This document shows, one piece after another, positions 25,958 to 35,334 of a stretch of 64,000 nt of DNA. The position numbers and the translations under genes were made by a program. The notes below the pieces were generated by a model. The model saw only the letters and a list, made by a program, of their open reading frames with translations. It did no database searches and was not told the DNA's origin. This DNA comes from Vreelandella glaciei (GTDB taxonomy: Bacteria > Pseudomonadota > Gammaproteobacteria > Pseudomonadales > Halomonadaceae): assembly GCF_013415125.1 (NCBI RefSeq), contig NZ_JACCDE010000026.1, positions 17,235 to 81,234 on the forward strand. The letters run 5' to 3'. The stretch's first letter is position 1. Each line of letters starts with the position of its first letter.

Positions 25958-26106
25958 GGGAAGGGATGACAAGAAAGACAAGCGTCCTAACAAGCCCTCT
26001 GAATGCCCATGAGCCGAATATAAACCTTAATCGGCTCATAAAATGATCCGAATAGATGGTGCAATCAGCTCATTTATATTTGGGAATAGCTCCACTGGCC
26101 GTCTTT
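25958..26106 (+). pseudogene. Third copy of the parD-fic control region with decayed fic start
   Basis: Matches copy two (8780-8870) and the real locus: AAGCGTCCTAACAAGCCC, then the operator (CATGAGCCGA and TCGGCTCATA at 26031-26040). At 26070-26100 TTTATATTTGGGAATAGC is a mutated form of the fic start. The coding sequence stops at once. The operator bases are better kept than the rest. Confidence 0.75.
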
Positions 26107-26161
26107 TTAACCGAGTAACTGTGCACCTGCTTCATCGCCGTCCCGTTCATTTGAGTAATTT

Positions 26162-26190
26162 AAGGCCCATGAGGGTTTTTGTGGGCCTTT
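26162..26190. terminator. Terminator-like hairpin downstream of the AraC gene
   Basis: AAGGCCCA and TGGGCCTT pair around TGAGGGTTTTTG, ending in TTTAA. It sits about 65 bp beyond the stop of the minus-strand AraC gene and may serve that transcript. Confidence 0.5.
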
Positions 26191-26254
26191 AAATGTTCAC
26201 TGTGGGTCAGGCTGGGCGAGGCCGTGACTATCTAACGTCTGTTCCAACTACTTT

Positions 26255-27040
26255 TTACGCTTCCTGCTGACGATTAGCCGCCCGAACGAAAGCGCTGGGA
26301 GATTGGCCTAGCACCTTGCGAAACATGCTGGAGAAAGCGGTTGGGCTGTCGTAGCCGAGTTCCAGCGCGGTTCGTGTAACGGAATTGCCGGAGAGCAGCC
26401 TGGGAATCGCCGCCATTAGGCAGGCCTGCTGGCGCCATACGGCGAAGGACATACCGGTTTGTTGGCGGAACAAGCGATTGAAGGTGCGCTGACTGCGATG
26501 CAACTGCTTGGCCCACTCCTCGGGAAGGCTATGGATGTGCGGCTGGCCGAGAAACTCTCTGCACAGGCTGGCGAGTGGAAGGTCATGGGGCAGGGGCGCA
26601 AATAGTGGCAAGGCCTGAGCACGTTCCAGTTCGTATAGGAGTAGTTGAGCCAGGGCTCCGTCGCGGCCGTTTTCATCATAGAGTGCGGGGATGTGGGCGG
26701 AAGCCAGCAGCAGGTGGTGCAGGAGAGGCGTCACGACCAGCACCTCACAGCTGCTCGAAGCGCGTGGCGCGACATGGGGCTCGACATACAGGCTTCGGGT
26801 GCTCACCCCGTTCATACGCACTTGGTGCCGCTTGCCCGCAGGTAGCCAGACGCCGCTATAGGGCGGCACCATCCAGGTGCCGTCATCCGTGTTCACCTCC
26901 ATCACGCCGGTCATGCCATAGAGAAACTGGGCACGGCGATGAGTATGGAAGCCCAGGAGGGTGCCGGGGCGGTAATCAGTGCCGATGGCCACCATGGGCC
27001 GTGCTACATGATCCACATCTGAAAGAGGCGTATTGAGCAT
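26255..27040 (-). CDS. AraC-family regulator with cupin sensor domain
   Basis: 261 residues from ATG 27040; a TTG 19 codons upstream is possible but has no better ribosome site. N-terminal cupin (GFHTHRRAQFLYGMTGVMEV) and two C-terminal HTH motifs (HRSQRTFNRLFRQQTGMSF, and TRTALELGYDSPTAFSSMFR). It is divergent from the TSUP transporter gene (about 107 bp between starts) and probably controls it. Confidence 0.9.
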   Translation of the reverse strand: MLNTPLSDVDHVARPMVAIGTDYRPGTLLGFHTHRRAQFLYGMTGVMEVNTDDGTWMVPPYSGVWLPAGKRHQVRMNGVSTRSLYVEPHVAPRASSSCEVLVVTPLLHHLLLASAHIPALYDENGRDGALAQLLLYELERAQALPLFAPLPHDLPLASLCREFLGQPHIHSLPEEWAKQLHRSQRTFNRLFRQQTGMSFAVWRQQACLMAAIPRLLSGNSVTRTALELGYDSPTAFSSMFRKVLGQSPSAFVRAANRQQEA

Positions 27041-27147
27041 TAGCGTTAACCTGGCTGAAACGCGGTGATGGTTGTCCGAATGACGAGTGTCGGCCAAGCC
27101 TCGCCAGCATATAGTGCCTGCTGTTTCGTTTCATCAGGAGAGTGCCG

Positions 27148-27957
27148 GTGTATAGCGTATTGCTTCTTTGTGGCGGGGTGGCGGGAGTGACCACCGTATT
27201 GTTCGGTTTCGGTGGCGGGTTCGTGGTAGTTCCCTTGCTGTATACCCTGCTGATTGCCGTCCATGGGCCGGATAGTGGTATCGGCCAGGCGGCCATGCAT
27301 ATCGCGGTGGCTACCTCGACAGCATTGATGGTATTTGCGGCTTCCCTGTCCACATGGCGCCACCACCAACGGCAGACCGTGCAATGGCGCCTGGTGCGTC
27401 CGCTGGTGGGCTATATTGCTATCGGCGCTGTGCTTGGCGCAGCGGCGGCTGTGTCTTTGAGCGGGGAGTGGGTGCGCTGGGCATTCATCGGTTATCTAGC
27501 CCTCACGATTGCGGATGCTATTCTGCGGCCCGGTTTTCTGCATCAGGCGGGGAGTGATGTGCCTCCTATGGGGCGTGGAGTAACGGCGATAACGGGTACC
27601 TTGATGGGTGCGGTGGCCGCCCTGCTGGGCGTTGGTGGCAGCGTGATGACCGTACCGCTCATGCGTCGGAGAGGCGCGAGCATGACGGCAGCCACTGCGA
27701 TGGCCAATCCGTTGTCGTTGCCCATGGCGGTGAGTGGCACCGCGACGTATGTGTTGCTGTCGGCAAATCACCCAGCGTTGGGGGACTGGTATGCCGGTTA
27801 TGTGGATCTGCGCGCCTTGCTGGTACTCGCAGTGGGCTCATGGCTCGGTATTCGCCTGGCGTCGACCTGGATCGGGCGCATTCCTGACCGCCTGCATGCA
27901 AGGGTGTACTTGCTATTGCTGACCATGGTGTTGGTGGTGATGGCTTTTGTAGGTTGA
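27148..27957 (+). CDS. TSUP-family membrane transporter (TauE/SafE)
   Basis: 269 residues from a GTG at 27148 seven bases after CAGGAG. About eight transmembrane segments and the family repeats (VTTVLFGFGGGFVVVPLLYT near the start, AALLGVGGSVMTVPLMRRR in the second half). TSUP proteins export sulfite, sulfoacetate or other organosulfur and carboxylate anions. Control by the divergent AraC gene is likely. A deleted copy of parts of this gene lies at 42510-42690. Confidence 0.9.
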   Translation: MYSVLLLCGGVAGVTTVLFGFGGGFVVVPLLYTLLIAVHGPDSGIGQAAMHIAVATSTALMVFAASLSTWRHHQRQTVQWRLVRPLVGYIAIGAVLGAAAAVSLSGEWVRWAFIGYLALTIADAILRPGFLHQAGSDVPPMGRGVTAITGTLMGAVAALLGVGGSVMTVPLMRRRGASMTAATAMANPLSLPMAVSGTATYVLLSANHPALGDWYAGYVDLRALLVLAVGSWLGIRLASTWIGRIPDRLHARVYLLLLTMVLVVMAFVG

Positions 27958-28198
27958 AGCGCCCACTTTTGCTAGGCAGATTTATTTGGCAGAATCAGGG
28001 TAATATTTAGCTGTATGAATAAACAGTTTTTATGCTAAGGTTTACTTAACCTCTAATGGCGGGCGCGCTTGAGTCTCTCTTTTAGTATGCAAAGATGAGT
28101 ACTGCTGGATTGACCACTGCTGGATTGAGTGCTGCTTGCTTGGGAGGTGCTTGTTTTGAAGTCGCAAAGCGCTTTATGTAAACCTGGAGGCAACACTC
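27958..28198. other. Promoter-bearing gap before RhuM
   Basis: 241 bp, partly AT-rich (27995-28045). The end (CTGGAGG before 28199) is the RhuM ribosome site. A scrap of this gap is preserved in the remnant at 42685-42730. Confidence 0.4.
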
Positions 28199-28696
28199 AT
28201 GAATGATCAGCAAATACAGATATTCACCAGCGAAGATGGGCAATCACATCTAGAAGTAACGCTGGAGCAAGAGACCGTTTGGTTAAGCCAAGCGCAGATG
28301 TGTGAATTATTTGGGCGCGAGCGTTCTGTCATTACGAAGCACATTCGCAATGTTTTTAAAGAAGGGGAATTAGAGCGAAATTCAGTATGTGCAAAATTTG
28401 CACATACTGCTGAAGATGGCAAATCTTATCAGGTTGATCACTTCAATCTTGATGTCATTATTTCAGTTGGCTACCGCGTTAAATCTCCGCGAGGCGTTCA
28501 GTTTCGCAAGTGGGCTACAGATGTGCTCAAACAATATTTGATTCAAGGTTATACCTTAAACCAACGCCGCCTAACCGAGCGTGGCATCGAGTTTGAGCAG
28601 GCGGTGAATCTGCTCAGTCGAACCCTGACCAATCAAGGCTTGGTTTCAACAGAAGGCGAAGCGGTAGCCCGTGTGATTAGCGCTGTTAGTGGCTGA
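28199..28696 (+). CDS. RhuM-family protein, C-terminally truncated
   Basis: 165 residues from ATG 28199. The N-terminal RhuM domain is clear: VWLSQAQMCELFGRERSVIT, HIRNVFKEGEL, SVCAKFAHTAEDGK and YRVKSPRGVQFRKWA. Full-length relatives run to about 330 residues, so half is gone; homology ends at ISAVSG and unrelated sequence follows. RhuM proteins occur in islands and are often linked to defence or virulence, but the activity is unknown. An intergenic tail at 28689-28766 in another frame (PDQKTLMIRLIEHFILLKEE) may be scrap of a different gene. Confidence 0.75.
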   Translation: MNDQQIQIFTSEDGQSHLEVTLEQETVWLSQAQMCELFGRERSVITKHIRNVFKEGELERNSVCAKFAHTAEDGKSYQVDHFNLDVIISVGYRVKSPRGVQFRKWATDVLKQYLIQGYTLNQRRLTERGIEFEQAVNLLSRTLTNQGLVSTEGEAVARVISAVSG

Positions 28697-28830
28697 AAGC
28701 CTACCCGATCAGAAAACGTTGATGATTCGGCTGATCGAACATTTCATACTGCTGAAAGAAGAATGAAGCTATCGATACTGGGGCAGCGCTGAGATCTCAT
28801 ACCACGGCCGCGGCTCGCGATTGTGCTGCC

Positions 28831-28894
28831 GCCAGTTGTGCAGGGTCGCCGCGCTCTATCGCTGGCGCTTGGTTTGGTGGATAGAGGCACCGAC
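28831..28894 (-). pseudogene. Cupin gene scrap
   Basis: About 60 bp resemble the end of the cupin genes at 40988 and 46949; CAGGGTCGCCGCGCTCTAT is nearly identical and encodes the IERGDPAQL part. The rest is missing. It is the third trace of this gene in the window. Confidence 0.55.
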
Positions 28895-28941
28895 CGCCGG
28901 TCATTCAGCAAACACGCGCCATGTCATCACGCTCTATGTGA

Positions 28942-30021
28942 TCACGTACTTTGTGATGGAGTAGGCCAGCGCAACTCAAAACAAGAGCCACCCTCATCAG
29001 AGGGGTAACATCTGGCCTCGCCACGGTGGGCTCTCGCAATCGCCGCGACTACCGCCAATCCGAGCCCACTTCCTCGCTTGTCTCCTGGCATACCATTTTC
29101 GGCGTCCCGCGCATGGCGGAATGCCGTGAAAATATGAGCGGCATCTTCCTGCGGTATGCCTGGGCCAGCATCGCTAACACGCAAAACACACCACCCGTCG
29201 TTCTGGCGCGTTTGGATGATGAGTGTCCCCGGGGATGCATGCTGGCGAGCGTTTTCCAGCAACGCAAGCAATGCCTGACGTATACGGAAGGGGTCGCAAT
29301 ACGCAGTGCCAGACTGCAGGTCAAGGGTTGGATAATGGTTTGATGCATTTAGGGCATGCTTACAAAACTCAACGACGGATTCAATTTCAGCAGAAAGATC
29401 ACATTCCTTGATCTCAAGATTCAGATGACCGCTTTCGGCCAAGCTCACGGCGCGAAGGTCTTCAATCAGTTGTGCCATGCCGTCGATTTGGGTAAGGAGA
29501 CTTTGAAACTGGGGTTGTTCAGGAGGGAAGACGCCTTCTGCCAAGCCTTGCAGACGTCCGCGTAAAATAGTGACCGGCGTACGTAGCTCATGGGCAATAG
29601 CGGCATTCCAGAACGTCATTTCCTTGGACATACGCTGTAATTGGTCTGCTAGCGCATTGAAGTCGTTGGCTAACACGGCGGCCTCGCCTAACGAGCGATC
29701 ACCGGTGGTGGCGCGTGCGTCCAGGTCGCCTTGCGCGACGCGACGCATGCTTTCTGTTACAGAGTTTAGCGGTACCAAAATGCGACGTGCCAAGTGAATG
29801 CCCACTATCACGGCGAACGCCAGCCCAACCAGCGTAGTGCTAACGAGCCAAGCCCACTCGAGCCCCGACGGGAACATGTTTGGTTCGTTAATCGACCCCT
29901 GCCAAAAATGGAAGGTAATGAAATAGAAAACATAAGAGGTCACTACGACTAGCAGTGTTATCCCAAACGCCATCGCTGCCATTGTTAACGCGATGGTCCG
30001 GCTCAATCCAATGAGTTTCAT
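28942..30021 (-). CDS. Sensor histidine kinase (BaeS/AdeS-like)
   Basis: 359 residues from ATG 30021, which overlaps the regulator stop (ATGA). Two N-terminal membrane helices flank a short periplasmic loop, then a HAMP domain, the phosphorylated His in AHELRTPVTIL, and the ATPase boxes LLENARQHA, DAGPGIP and GSGLGLAVV. It phosphorylates the response regulator encoded just upstream. With the divergent RND pump the set resembles adeRS-adeAB. Confidence 0.92.
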   Translation of the reverse strand: MKLIGLSRTIALTMAAMAFGITLLVVVTSYVFYFITFHFWQGSINEPNMFPSGLEWAWLVSTTLVGLAFAVIVGIHLARRILVPLNSVTESMRRVAQGDLDARATTGDRSLGEAAVLANDFNALADQLQRMSKEMTFWNAAIAHELRTPVTILRGRLQGLAEGVFPPEQPQFQSLLTQIDGMAQLIEDLRAVSLAESGHLNLEIKECDLSAEIESVVEFCKHALNASNHYPTLDLQSGTAYCDPFRIRQALLALLENARQHASPGTLIIQTRQNDGWCVLRVSDAGPGIPQEDAAHIFTAFRHARDAENGMPGDKRGSGLGLAVVAAIARAHRGEARCYPSDEGGSCFELRWPTPSQST

Positions 30022-30752
30022 TCTTTTCCCCATAGCCGGTACCCAACGCCGCGTATGCCAACGGGTATGCCTCTCACATCGACGTCTTCCAGTTTTTTAC
30101 GCAGCTTGCTGATATGGCTGTCGACAGTGCGCTCAAGCGCCTCACCTTCGGGCAGGCAGGCGGCCAATAACTCTGCGCGGGTGCACACCTTTTTGGGCGC
30201 GCGGGCAAGGTGCGTCAACAATCTGAACTCGGTGAGCGTTAACGCAAGGCTGTGCGAGTCTCCTCCTATCTGAACAAAGGCTTCGTGTTGTTCAAGGTCG
30301 ATCTCAAAGGGCGGCACCCGGAGGACACGGGGTTGGTGGCTTGCATCAGCCATGGTGCGTCTTAACACTGCCTGAATGCGTGCGACGACCTCGGCAGGGT
30401 TAAACGGCTTGACGACGTAGTCGTCGGCACCAAAACGTAAACCCATGAGTTTATCGATATCCTGATCCATCGCGGTCAACATGATGACGGGTGTCTTACC
30501 ACGGTGGCGAACCTCTGACAGCACCTGCCAGCCATCCATTTTAGGCATCTTTACATCAAGTAAGACGAGATCGGGTTTCATCGACATATGCATGTCCAAT
30601 GCTTTGCGCCCATCTTCTGCGTAGATGGTTCGCAGGCCCGCCCGTTTCAGATAAGCCTGCAGAATATCAGCGATCTCAGGCTCGTCTTCGGCGATGAGAA
30701 CCAGTGCTTGCTGGCCAGAATAAGAACTTGGCGACTGATGAGTCGTGGACAT
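30018..30752 (-). CDS. OmpR-family response regulator (BaeR/AdeR-like)
   Basis: 244 residues from ATG 30752. Receiver domain with acidic EDEPE, phospho-acceptor Asp in LVLLDVKMPKMDG and the Lys of DDYVVKPF; a winged-helix output domain follows (EFRLLTHLARAPKKV onwards). Expected to act on the divergent RND operon, possibly at the palindrome at 30856. Longer upstream starts lack a family match. Confidence 0.92.
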   Translation of the reverse strand: MSTTHQSPSSYSGQQALVLIAEDEPEIADILQAYLKRAGLRTIYAEDGRKALDMHMSMKPDLVLLDVKMPKMDGWQVLSEVRHRGKTPVIMLTAMDQDIDKLMGLRFGADDYVVKPFNPAEVVARIQAVLRRTMADASHQPRVLRVPPFEIDLEQHEAFVQIGGDSHSLALTLTEFRLLTHLARAPKKVCTRAELLAACLPEGEALERTVDSHISKLRKKLEDVDVRGIPVGIRGVGYRLWGKE

Positions 30753-30855
30753 GAAAGCGCCTAATGAAACATTAATTGTGTTCTCCATCATATCTACACA
30801 TACCGTCGACGTTAATACCACGCTACAGCGATATAGTCCCCTTCAATTTTATTGC

Positions 30856-30873
30856 TAGGCAAATGTTTGCCTA
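30856..30873. promoter_or_regulatory. Palindrome upstream of the RND pump operon
   Basis: TAGGCAAA and TTTGCCTA flank TG, an 18-bp palindrome ending 18 bp before the membrane-fusion gene start. It is a good candidate operator for the two-component regulator or for another repressor. Confidence 0.55.
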
Positions 30874-30891
30874 TGTCTGAAGGGACGATAC

Positions 30892-32052
30892 ATGACGATC
30901 CGACATATCTATCGAAATGGTGGGTTCTGTGCCTTGCTGCTGATCGTGCTAACTGCTTGCGGTTCAGTTGAGCAAGAAGTAGCGCCGCCTCCTGCTCGAG
31001 TGACGGTTGTTACCTTGGAACCCGTTAAATTGGAGCTGACTGAAGACTTGTCGGCCCGGGTCGTCCCTTTTCAAATGGCGGAAATTCATCCGCAGGTGAG
31101 CGGGATTGTTCAACGTCGCCTGTTCGAACAGGGAACCGACGTGAGTGCGGGGCAGCCATTATTCGACATCAACCCAGCGCCGTTTCGAGCGGAAGTGGAA
31201 ACAGCAGAAGCCGCTTTGCAGAAAGCCGAATCCGAACTCGCTCATGCCCGTGCGCAGTCAGCCCGGTTGGAGCCGCTTGTCCGGGCACAGTCGGTGAGCC
31301 GTCAGGCCTACGATGACACCGTATCCAAAAGTCAGCAGGCCGCCGCTGATGTGGCCCAAGCGCGTGCCACGCTGTCGCGCCGCCGCCTTGACCTGGAATT
31401 CTCCACGGTGGTGTCCCCCATTGCAGGCCGAATTGATCAGGCGTTGGTAACGGAGGGAGCGCTGGTGGCCAGCAGCGATAGCACGCCCATGGCCCGTGTT
31501 CAGCAGATCGATAAGGTCTATGTCGATGTTCGACGCCCGGCTTCCGCGCTCGAATCGCTTCAAGACGCGATGGCGTCGCAGCCCTCCCTCGACAATGGCT
31601 TACCGGTCATCATCCTGGGCAGCAACGGTACACCCTACGATGTCACCGGACGCATTCTTTTTTCGGGAATCAATGTGGATACCAGCACGGGTGACCTTTT
31701 GCTGCGAGTACTCGTGGACAATCCCAATCGACGCCTGCTGCCCGGCATGTTTGTGCGTGCCCGCGTGCCGTATGCACGCTATGACGATGCGTTGACGGTA
31801 CCGCAACAGTCTGTGGTACGCATTGGCGGTAAGCCCTACATTTGGTTGATTGGTGCTGACGACAAGGCGGTGATGGTTTCAGTGGAGCTTGGTGAATTGG
31901 CGAACGGCAATTATCGGGTGCAAACAGGAGTGACAGAGGGGCAGAAAGTCGTCGTCGAGGGTATAGAACGACTGACTGATGGTGTCGACGTCAGCGCGAC
32001 TGATTGGAAGATGCCTATGCCACTCAACGACTCAGCGGCATCCTCTCACTAA
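30892..32052 (+). CDS. RND efflux periplasmic adaptor (AcrA/AdeA-like)
   Basis: 386 residues. A lipoprotein signal peptide ends LLLIVLTACGS, so the mature Cys is lipid-anchored to the inner membrane. The lipoyl halves (HPQVSGIVQRRLFEQGTDV and VVSPIAGRIDQALV) and the alpha hairpin between them are intact. It links the RND pump to an outer-membrane channel. The pump gene starts 18 bp after the stop. Confidence 0.93.
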   Translation: MTIRHIYRNGGFCALLLIVLTACGSVEQEVAPPPARVTVVTLEPVKLELTEDLSARVVPFQMAEIHPQVSGIVQRRLFEQGTDVSAGQPLFDINPAPFRAEVETAEAALQKAESELAHARAQSARLEPLVRAQSVSRQAYDDTVSKSQQAAADVAQARATLSRRRLDLEFSTVVSPIAGRIDQALVTEGALVASSDSTPMARVQQIDKVYVDVRRPASALESLQDAMASQPSLDNGLPVIILGSNGTPYDVTGRILFSGINVDTSTGDLLLRVLVDNPNRRLLPGMFVRARVPYARYDDALTVPQQSVVRIGGKPYIWLIGADDKAVMVSVELGELANGNYRVQTGVTEGQKVVVEGIERLTDGVDVSATDWKMPMPLNDSAASSH

Positions 32053-32070
32053 GTTTCAGGAGTATCCGCA

Positions 32071-35000
32071 ATGCCCCAGTTCTTCATCCAGCGCCCAGTC
32101 TTCGCGTGGGTGGTCGCGCTGTTTATCATCCTGTCGGGTGTGATCGCCATCCCTAAGTTGCCGGTCGCTCACTACCCTTCGGTAGCGCCCCCTTCGGTGA
32201 CCATCACCGCGACGTATCCCGGCGCCACACCGCAGACCATGAACGACGCCGTGCTCAGTCTCATTGAACGTGAGCTCTCCAGCGTCAAGAACTTGCTGTA
32301 CTTCGAGTCGTCCGCCGATGCTTCGGGGTCAGCCTCTGTCACCGCCACCTTCAAACCAGGGACAAACCCAGAACTGGCCCAAGTGGATGTGCAGAACCGG
32401 CTCAAGGCCGTCGAACCCCGGTTACCCCAGGCGGTTCGTCAGGATGGGCTGAGCGTAGAGTCAGCGTCATCCAGTTTTCTGATGATTGTGGGCCTGAATT
32501 CCGATGATGGGCGCTTTGATGAGATCGCGCTGAACGACTATATGGCGCGCAATATCGTGGAGGAGCTACGCCGCATTGACGGTGTCGGTCGTGTGCAGCT
32601 GTTCGGTGCTGAGCAGGCAATGCGCATCTGGATAGAGCCGGAGAAGCTGATTGCTTTCGGCTTGTCGGTGAATGATCTCTCGACCGCGATCACGGAGCAG
32701 AACGCACAGATTGTGCCGGGCAGCATCGGCGCGTCTCCGGCCTTACCCGGTCAAAAGGTGTCCTCGCTGTTGACCGCACAGGGGCAATTGAGCACGCCTG
32801 AAGCGTTCGCCGCTATCGTACTTCGCGCTAATGTCGACGGCTCAAAAGTGGTGTTGGGCGATGTGGCGCGCGTCGAGTTGGGCGCCCAATCCTACGGCTT
32901 CTCCAATCGTGAGAATGGCCAGCCAGCGACGGCGGCTGCCATACAACTGGCACCCGGTGCCAATGCGGTGCGCACGGCGGAAGGCGTGCAGGCGCGTTTG
33001 GCTGAGTTAAACCAGGCTCTGCCTGCGGGCATGAGCTCATCGATCCCCTTTAATACGGCCCCGTTCGTTAAGGTGTCTATCAAGAAGGTCATCCATGCCC
33101 TCATCGAGGCGATGGTACTTGTCTTCCTGGTGATGTTGCTGTTTCTACAGAACATCCGTTACACGCTGATTCCCGCCCTGGTCGCGCCGATTGCACTGTT
33201 GGGGACCTTCACGGTGATGCTGCTGGCAGGTTTCTCAATCAACGTGCTGACGATGTTCGGCATGGTGTTGGCGATTGGCATCATCGTCGATGACGCTATC
33301 GTGGTGGTCGAGAATGTTGAGCGCATCATGGCCAAAGAGGGATTGTCGCCAAAGGACGCCACCATCAAAGCGATGAAGGAAATCACGGGCGCGGTGGTGG
33401 GGATCACCCTGGTATTGACGGTGGTGTTTATCCCGATGGCCTTTTCGAGTGGCTCGGTCGGCGTGATCTACAAGCAATTCGCGCTGGCAATGGTGGTTTC
33501 GATTCTGTTCTCGGCGTTTCTGGCGCTGTCGCTGACGCCAGCGCTATGCGCCACCCTTCTCAAGCCCATTAAGCCGGGGCACCACGACAAAGGCGGCTTC
33601 TTCGGCTGGTTCAACCAGGCGCTTACCCGTATGACCACCCGTTACGAATCGCGTGTTGGAAAGCTGGTCGCTCGCAGCGGTCGGGTCATGGTGGTGTTTG
33701 TGGTCATCGCGGGTGTGCTGCTGCTCGCCTTCCGCCAGTTGCCTTCGGCTTTTCTGCCGGAAGAGGATCAAGGCTATTTCATGACCAGTATCCAGTTGCC
33801 CGCTAATGCGACCACTGAGCGCACCTTGGATGTGGTCAAGGCGTATGAGGAGTACGTCATTGCGCGCCCTGCTGTAGACGGCAATATGTCTATTTTGGGC
33901 TTCGGATTCTCGGGCTCCGGCGCGAATACGGCACTGACGTTCACCACACTAAAGGATTGGGGGCAGCGCGACGGCGTTACGGCGGCGAGTGAAGTGGAAG
34001 GGGTTCAGGAAGCCATGAGTCAACTGAACGAAGGGACGGTAATGAGTATGTTACCGCCGGCCATTGATGAATTGGGCACCAAGTCCGGCTTTACGATGTT
34101 CTTGCAGGATCAACGCAATCAGGGGCCGGCCGCCCTTAAGGCTGCCGAGACGACGCTGCTAGAACTGGCGGCGCAGAGCAAGGTGGTCAGCGACGTCTAT
34201 TCCGACGGCCTGCCAGCAGGTGCGAGCATTCGTCTTGATATTGATCGTCAAAAGGCCGAAGCGCTCGGGGTGTCGTTCGCCAATATTAGCGACATCCTGT
34301 CTACCGCAATGGGGTCGTCCTACATCAACGATTTCCCGAATGAGGGCCGGATGCAGCAGGTGATTATGCAAGCGGATGCGTCGGCACGCATGCAGGTTGA
34401 TGACGTGCTCAAGCTGCACGTGCGTAATAGCAGGGGTGGCATGGTGTCCTTGTCAGAGGTGGTTACCCCGGTATGGGACGAAACACCGCTACAAATGGTG
34501 CGTTACCTGGGCTATCCCGCCACCAGTATTTCTGGCGGTGCGGCGACAGGTGCCTCCACCGGAGACGCCATGGCTGAAATGGAGCGTCTGGCGCAGCAAC
34601 TTCCGCCCGGCTTCGCAGTGGCCTGGACGGGGCAGTCCCTTCAGGAACGCCAATCGGTAGCTCAGGCACCCATGCTGGTGGCGCTATCCATCCTGGCGGT
34701 GTTTCTGGTGTTAGCCGCGCTCTACGAGAGCTGGACCATTCCGCTCTCGGTCATCCTGGTTGTGCCGCTGGGGCTGCTGGGGGCGGTGGCCGCCATGTTG
34801 CTGCGAGACCTACCTAACGATGTGTTCTTCAAAGTCGGTATGGTCACCGTGATCGGTTTATCGGCGAAAAACGCGATCCTTATTGTAGAGTTTGCCAAAC
34901 AACTGCGTGAGCAAGGTAAGGGACTGAGAGAGGCCGCGGTGGAAGCCGCCAGCCTGCGCCTGCGCCCGATTCTGATGACCTCACTCGCTTTCGGTTTGGG

Positions 35001-35217
35001 GGTGGTGCCATTGATGGTCGCGTTTGGCGCCAGCGCCAACACCCAGCATGCGATAGGTACGGGTGTTTTCGGCGGCATGGTCAGCGGAACGCTGCTGGTG
35101 ATTCTCTTTGTTCCGGTGTTCTTCGTTTTCGTGATAGGTCTTCAGGAGCGTGTTAATGGCTGGCGTACGGCTCGTCGCCCCTCATCATTAGAGCCCCATA
35201 ACGACATAGCGCATTAA
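32071..35217 (+). CDS. RND multidrug efflux pump (AcrB/AdeB-like)
   Basis: 1048 residues, full length for the HAE1 family. It starts MPQFFIQRPVFAWVVALFII. Proton-relay acids lie in AIGIIVDDAIVVVENVERI and the relay Lys in GLSAKNAILIVEFAK. Twelve membrane helices and two large periplasmic loops are evident. It should export drugs, dyes or biocides from membrane and periplasm. No outer-membrane factor gene is present in the window, so it must use one encoded elsewhere. Confidence 0.95.
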   Translation: MPQFFIQRPVFAWVVALFIILSGVIAIPKLPVAHYPSVAPPSVTITATYPGATPQTMNDAVLSLIERELSSVKNLLYFESSADASGSASVTATFKPGTNPELAQVDVQNRLKAVEPRLPQAVRQDGLSVESASSSFLMIVGLNSDDGRFDEIALNDYMARNIVEELRRIDGVGRVQLFGAEQAMRIWIEPEKLIAFGLSVNDLSTAITEQNAQIVPGSIGASPALPGQKVSSLLTAQGQLSTPEAFAAIVLRANVDGSKVVLGDVARVELGAQSYGFSNRENGQPATAAAIQLAPGANAVRTAEGVQARLAELNQALPAGMSSSIPFNTAPFVKVSIKKVIHALIEAMVLVFLVMLLFLQNIRYTLIPALVAPIALLGTFTVMLLAGFSINVLTMFGMVLAIGIIVDDAIVVVENVERIMAKEGLSPKDATIKAMKEITGAVVGITLVLTVVFIPMAFSSGSVGVIYKQFALAMVVSILFSAFLALSLTPALCATLLKPIKPGHHDKGGFFGWFNQALTRMTTRYESRVGKLVARSGRVMVVFVVIAGVLLLAFRQLPSAFLPEEDQGYFMTSIQLPANATTERTLDVVKAYEEYVIARPAVDGNMSILGFGFSGSGANTALTFTTLKDWGQRDGVTAASEVEGVQEAMSQLNEGTVMSMLPPAIDELGTKSGFTMFLQDQRNQGPAALKAAETTLLELAAQSKVVSDVYSDGLPAGASIRLDIDRQKAEALGVSFANISDILSTAMGSSYINDFPNEGRMQQVIMQADASARMQVDDVLKLHVRNSRGGMVSLSEVVTPVWDETPLQMVRYLGYPATSISGGAATGASTGDAMAEMERLAQQLPPGFAVAWTGQSLQERQSVAQAPMLVALSILAVFLVLAALYESWTIPLSVILVVPLGLLGAVAAMLLRDLPNDVFFKVGMVTVIGLSAKNAILIVEFAKQLREQGKGLREAAVEAASLRLRPILMTSLAFGLGVVPLMVAFGASANTQHAIGTGVFGGMVSGTLLVILFVPVFFVFVIGLQERVNGWRTARRPSSLEPHNDIAH

Positions 35218-35246
35218 TGCCATGCGATGACTGATGCTGCCTATCG

Positions 35247-35302
35247 TGCTAACGCTGTCGGCGTTCCCTGTGCCAGACGACATGTCAGTGACAGCGTTAG
35301 CA
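35247..35302 (+). promoter_or_regulatory. 13-bp perfect inverted repeat before the DHA2 MFS gene
   Basis: TGCTAACGCTGTC (35247-35259) and GACAGCGTTAGCA (35290-35302) are exact reverse complements with a 30-bp loop. The repeat sits between the RND pump stop and the MFS start at 35335. It may be an operator or a leader structure separating expression of the two. Confidence 0.55.
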
Positions 35303-35334
35303 GTTACATCGATTATTTAGGAGTTAAGTGGCTA

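Noticed and set aside
28383..28409. 27-bp palindrome inside rhuM
   Set aside because: It lies in the conserved SVCAKFAHT codons, so it may simply reflect coding; no sign of regulatory use.
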